NCBI RefSeq assembly: GCF_003710935.1
Contig: NZ_RHHS01000029.1
Span: 1-62,153 of the forward strand
Source: Brevibacillus gelatini
GTDB lineage: Bacteria; Bacillota; Bacilli; Brevibacillales; Brevibacillaceae
Reading direction: 5' to 3'
Length of the DNA: 62,153 nt
The position numbers and the translations under genes are program-made. Of the stretch, positions 59,719 to 62,153 are shown piece by piece. Position 1 is the first letter of the stretch; the number at the start of each line of letters is the position of its first letter. The notes under the pieces were generated by a model. It made no database searches. It saw only the letters and a list, made by a program, of their open reading frames with translations, and was not told the origin of the DNA.

Positions 59719-60261
59719 ATGTCAGAAGCGAAACTTGACCAGCTGCTGGAAGGAATGAACGAGCTTCGTCTGGTTACCAGAGCCATTTTGGACAGGCAGG
59801 ACGAAACGGACGCCAAGCTGGAAGCTTTAACGTTGGAGGTTCATCAGCTTAAGGGTGAAGTAGCCGAGTTGAAGCGAGATGTTGCGGTATTGAAGCAGGA
59901 TGTCGCCGAACTGAAGCAAGACGTTGCGGTATTGAAGCAGGAAGTTGCCGTGCTAAAGCAAGACGTTGCGGTATTGAAGCAGGAAGTTGCTGAACTGAAG
60001 CAAGACGTTGCGGTATTGAAACAGGAAGTTGCTGAACTGAAGCAAGACGTTGCCGTACTGAAGCAGGAAGTTGCCGAACTAAAGCAAGACGTTGCCATAC
60101 TGAAGCAGGACGTCGCCGAACTGAAGCAAGACGTCGCCCAGCTTAAACAAGACATGGCAGAAGTCAAGGACGGACAGGACCGCCACGAACGCGTACTGGA
60201 GACACTGGCCCTGCGAGCACTGGAGTGGAATGCGTTTCGTCTCGACCATCTGCGCAAGTAA
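59719..60261 (+). CDS. Heptad-repeat coiled-coil protein
   Basis: This 180-residue protein starts MSEAKLDQLLEGMNELRLVT. Residues 47-151 are fifteen almost identical seven-residue units of the form (D/E)-V-A-x-L-K-Q, with x alternating mainly V and E. This is an uninterrupted parallel coiled coil with Val and Leu at the core positions. The C-terminal 29 residues (HERVLETLALRALEWNAFRLDHLRK) are non-repetitive. AAAGGAGG precedes the ATG. There is no TM segment or signal peptide. It may be a cytosolic scaffold or ruler-like protein. The function is unknown. Confidence 0.85.
   Translation: MSEAKLDQLLEGMNELRLVTRAILDRQDETDAKLEALTLEVHQLKGEVAELKRDVAVLKQDVAELKQDVAVLKQEVAVLKQDVAVLKQEVAELKQDVAVLKQEVAELKQDVAVLKQEVAELKQDVAILKQDVAELKQDVAQLKQDMAEVKDGQDRHERVLETLALRALEWNAFRLDHLRK
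59857..60171 (+). repeat. Fifteen tandem 21-bp units encoding heptads
   Basis: Units run GTTGCG-GTATTGAAGCAG-GAx or GTTGCC-GAACTGAAGCAA-GAx, alternating to give a higher-order period of 42 bp through most of the array. Near-identity at silent sites suggests recent expansion by slippage or unequal exchange. Confidence 0.9.
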
Positions 60262-60292
60262 CCGTGCCCGCAAGGCAAAAGGCCTGCTTGCC

Positions 60293-60724
60293 TCATTTCA
60301 TGGCATCGGGAAGTGATGAGGATGCCAGTTCTTTTTCCAGTGCGGCTCTCAGTTCTTCCGGCAATGCGACAGAGCGTCTTGTGTTCGCATCGATCATGAC
60401 CATCGTGACGTCGGCATCAGCGACGAGCACGTCGTCCTTGTTGTATAGCTCATGGCGAATCGCGAAACTTTTTTCTCCAACCCGCAGCACAGTCGTAAGC
60501 GCGTATACCTCTTCGCGCATGCGCAGCTCTTTCCGGTAATGAATGTTGATATTGACCACAACAGGCAATACGGCCCGCCGCTTCCATTCATCGAGCGTAA
60601 ATCCAAGCTGCCAGATCCAGTCAAACCTCGCCCACTCCATGTACTCCAAATATTTGGCATTGTTCACATGACCGATAACATCAAGATCCGTAGATTGCAC
60701 GGTAAACGCAAAGCGATGGGCCAT
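60293..60724 (-). CDS. Acyl-CoA thioesterase, 4HBT hotdog fold
   Basis: This 143-residue hotdog-fold thioesterase starts MAHRFAFTVQSTDLDVIGHVNNAKYLEYMEWARFDWI and carries the 4-hydroxybenzoyl-CoA thioesterase active-site motif (D-x-x-GHVNN) and INIHYRKELRM. It probably hydrolyses medium-chain acyl-CoA. The ATG at 60724 follows AAGGAGTGAG. It is divergent from the EamA transporter leader. Confidence 0.88.
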   Translation of the reverse strand: MAHRFAFTVQSTDLDVIGHVNNAKYLEYMEWARFDWIWQLGFTLDEWKRRAVLPVVVNINIHYRKELRMREEVYALTTVLRVGEKSFAIRHELYNKDDVLVADADVTMVMIDANTRRSVALPEELRAALEKELASSSLPDAMK

Positions 60725-60836
60725 CTTTCTCACTCCTTGGGATTGTTTTTCTCCAGTATAGCGAATCTCTGCTGCTGAGTGAATATTCATTCAAAATATT
60801 CCGAACGATTCTGCTGGTCTTTCCCTCTGTTTCCCC

Positions 60837-60842
60837 TATAAT
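60837..60842 (+). promoter_or_regulatory. -10 element of the EamA transporter leader
   Basis: TATAAT at 60837-60842 is placed about 30 bases before the leader-peptide ATG. No clear -35 hexamer is seen. Confidence 0.5.
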
Positions 60843-60873
60843 AAAAAGAAAAGAACAAGCGAGGTGAAACGCA

Positions 60874-60918
60874 ATGACTCGTCACCTGTTCGAATGCGAT
60901 GTACCTGTCCTCGCCTAG
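60874..60918 (+). CDS. Leader peptide (14 residues) of the EamA transporter
   Basis: The ORF MTRHLFECDVPVLA has its own strong GCGAGGTGAAACGCA ribosome site and ends in TAG at 60916-60918. Its last three sense codons form the left arm of the first leader hairpin. It has the size and placement of drug-sensing leader peptides in erm/cat-type translational attenuators. Expression is not proven. Confidence 0.55.
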   Translation: MTRHLFECDVPVLA

Positions 60919-60992
60919 TCGGTGAGGAAGCGTTTCTAACGGCCTCCCGGCTAACAAACCAGCCTGTACGATTCAGATCAATTCCGGGAGGG
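60908..60992 (+). promoter_or_regulatory. Candidate translational attenuator sequestering the EamA ribosome site
   Basis: Stem 1: TCCTCGCC (60908-60915, end of the leader peptide) with GGTGAGGA (60921-60928). Stem 2: CCTCCCGG (60943-60950) with CCGGGAGG (60984-60991), which contains the transporter's ribosome-binding sequence GGGAGGG. Arm 2 of stem 1 (GAGG) can alternatively pair with CCTC of stem 2, freeing the ribosome site. This is the 1:2 / 3:4 versus 2:3 logic of ermC. Confidence 0.6.
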
Positions 60993-60999
60993 ACTTATC

Positions 61000-61908
61000 A
61001 TGTCGCAATCACAATGGAAGCAATCATTATTTGGGGCCATCTGCCTGACGCTGGCTGCTGCAATCTGGGGTGGCGTCTACGTCGTGAGCAAGGTTGTGCT
61101 CGATGTCATTCCGCCGTTTACGCTTTTGATTCTGCGTTTCGGCATCGCGCTGATCGTTTTAGGGGCTTTTGTTCTCGCGCGCCGGGAAACCGTCCTGAAA
61201 AAAGATTATCCGCTGCTGATGGGCATTGCCTTTGTCGGAGTCACCATCTCGATTGCCGCCCAATTTCTCGGCACGAAGCTCTCGACTGCGCATATGGGGG
61301 CACTCATTACTTCGGCTTCCCCAGCTTTTATCGCCATTTTCGCAGTCTGGCTGCTGAAAGAAAAAATCCACGTCAAGCAGGCAGCCGGCATCTTGCTGGC
61401 AACTGTGGGCGTCATCATCGTCATCGGCGTACCGGATCAGGCGGACGCGGAGTCGTCCCTGACAGGCAATCTGATCCTGCTCGTAGCAGCAGTAAGCTGG
61501 GGGCTTTACACTGTCCTCAGCAAAAAAGCGACGCAGCGCTATTCTTCCTTGCTCGTCACAACGTATGTCGCCTTGTTCGGTCTTATCTTCACCAGTCCCG
61601 TGATGGTCTGGGAGCTGTCGGTCACTCCTGTCTCCTGGCAGTTTGGCTGGGAGATTTGGGCAGGGGTGCTGTACATCGGGCTCATCTCGACAGCCGGGGC
61701 GTTTTACCTGTGGAACAAAGGCTTCGAGCTGATGCAGGCAGGCAGCGGAGCAGGCTTCTTCTTTGTCCAGCCAATCGTCGGCGCTTTTCTCGGCTGGCTC
61801 CTGCTGCACGAGCACCTTGGCATCAGTTTTTTCGTCGGAGCCGCCTTTATTTTTCTCGGCGTAGCTCTGTCGAACTTGAACAAGCGTGAAACGTCGGAAA
61901 GCAATTGA
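61000..61908 (+). CDS. EamA/DMT-family transporter
   Basis: This 302-residue drug/metabolite transporter has ten TM helices in two EamA repeats (LAAAIWGGVYVVSKVVLDVIPPFTLLILRFGIALIVLG in the first; LVAAVSWGLYTVLSKKATQRYSSLLVTTY in the second) and the C-terminal QPIVGAFLGWLLLHEHLG. Members export metabolites, amino acids or toxic compounds. The ATG follows GGGAGGG, which is buried in a predicted RNA stem behind a leader peptide. Inducible expression by a translation inhibitor or by its own substrate is therefore possible. Confidence 0.9.
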   Translation: MSQSQWKQSLFGAICLTLAAAIWGGVYVVSKVVLDVIPPFTLLILRFGIALIVLGAFVLARRETVLKKDYPLLMGIAFVGVTISIAAQFLGTKLSTAHMGALITSASPAFIAIFAVWLLKEKIHVKQAAGILLATVGVIIVIGVPDQADAESSLTGNLILLVAAVSWGLYTVLSKKATQRYSSLLVTTYVALFGLIFTSPVMVWELSVTPVSWQFGWEIWAGVLYIGLISTAGAFYLWNKGFELMQAGSGAGFFFVQPIVGAFLGWLLLHEHLGISFFVGAAFIFLGVALSNLNKRETSESN

Positions 61909-61918
61909 CTTTTCAATC

Positions 61919-61963
61919 GGTGAGATCGTTACCAACGTGAGTAAACATGACCTCACCCCTTTT
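61919..61963 (+). terminator. Terminator of the EamA gene
   Basis: GGTGAG (61919-61924) can pair with CTCACC (61952-61957), with further inner pairs, followed by CCTTTTT. Confidence 0.65.
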
Positions 61964-62043
61964 TACGCGGAGCCTTTCAATTCTCTTGTCCGTACACAGC
62001 ACGAACGAACATTTCCACAACTGTATTTCGTTTAAATTGAAAA

Positions 62044-62153
62044 GGGACTGTCCAAAAAGGTAGTTTCCCAATCAGAAACATGGCTCTATCAACGTTTCTG
62101 ACAGACAAAAGGGGCGTCTCGAAGTCGAAATAGCGACTTTTTATACGAAAATG
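62044..62153. mobile_element. Left end of an insertion sequence (partial)
   Basis: GGGACTGTCCAAAAAGGTAG resembles the terminal inverted repeat of IS1182/IS4-type elements. It is followed by a structured AT-rich stretch (CAGAAAC...GTTTCTG hairpin) typical of the non-coding end ahead of a transposase. The window ends at an ATG that may start that gene. The other end and transposase are not visible. Confidence 0.5.

Noticed and set aside
59857..60171. Possible CRISPR-like array because of regular repeats
   Set aside because: The repeats are contiguous 21-bp units without spacers, in frame, encoding a coiled coil.
10724..62153. Many long open frames opposite the real genes (for example opposite 21152-22300 and 46889-48544)
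   Set aside because: They mirror the codon pattern of the genes on the other strand, lack ribosome sites and have biased, unfolded-looking compositions.

Overview
The window looks like chromosomal DNA from a spore-forming Gram-positive of the Bacillales. Brevibacillus (Paenibacillaceae) is my inference, from overall resemblance, strong AGGAGG-type ribosome sites, frequent TTG/GTG starts and B. subtilis-like gene neighbourhoods: ygaC/ygaD-like genes, fabL, mutY with yfhP, and a lia locus. I could run no database search, so family calls rest on recognised motifs.

Layout. 1-2330 is an AT-rich accessory segment: an insertion-sequence end, a broken gene, a PAAR-like (DUF4280) nuclease toxin with its immunity gene, and IS debris. 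2330-9620 (minus strand) holds an MFS and an ABC exporter, a DUF402 phosphatase, a GNAT, fabL behind a FapR-type operator, and a chemoreceptor. 9770-10630 is an array of tiny ORFs, two of them YrzI-like. 10.7-18.1 kb has mutY, yfhP, a PNPOx-fold protein, an ECF41 sigma factor with its carboxymuconolactone-decarboxylase target and a DODA-type dioxygenase, sodA and a TSUP transporter. 18.2-25.1 kb has small membrane proteins, an amidase, a PrpE-like phosphatase and a lia cell-envelope stress locus (liaI-like, liaH, a phospholipid-methyltransferase-like gene, liaF, liaS, liaR). 25.36 kb carries a c-di-AMP riboswitch ahead of an NlpC/P60 hydrolase, followed by a two-component system, a P450, bioY with a BirA box, and ilvA with an Ile T-box.

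35.7-41.6 kb is a second AT-rich, gene-poor accessory region. It has decayed IS-like DNA, a secreted orphan protein and a type I toxin-antitoxin locus (Hol-Tox-like peptide plus convergent antisense RNA). 41.6-62 kb returns to core-like genes: radical SAM, DinB, GNATs, Rrf2 with FrnE, a Fur-boxed ferric ABC transporter with a two-component system, Cu/Zn SOD, futalosine-pathway mqnB-mqnD, a nitroreductase, a cold-shock gene whose promoter lies in a long inverted repeat, a lone eutH behind an attenuator, a YitT protein, a HAD phosphatase, a heptad-repeat coiled-coil protein and a thioesterase. It ends with an EamA transporter whose leader has the architecture of an erm-type translational attenuator, and the window closes inside another IS end.

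The most interesting items are the EamA leader-peptide attenuator, the PAAR-like toxin/immunity pair with a short shared sequence, the type I toxin-antitoxin locus, the tiny-ORF array with repeated hairpins, and several operator-bearing leaders.
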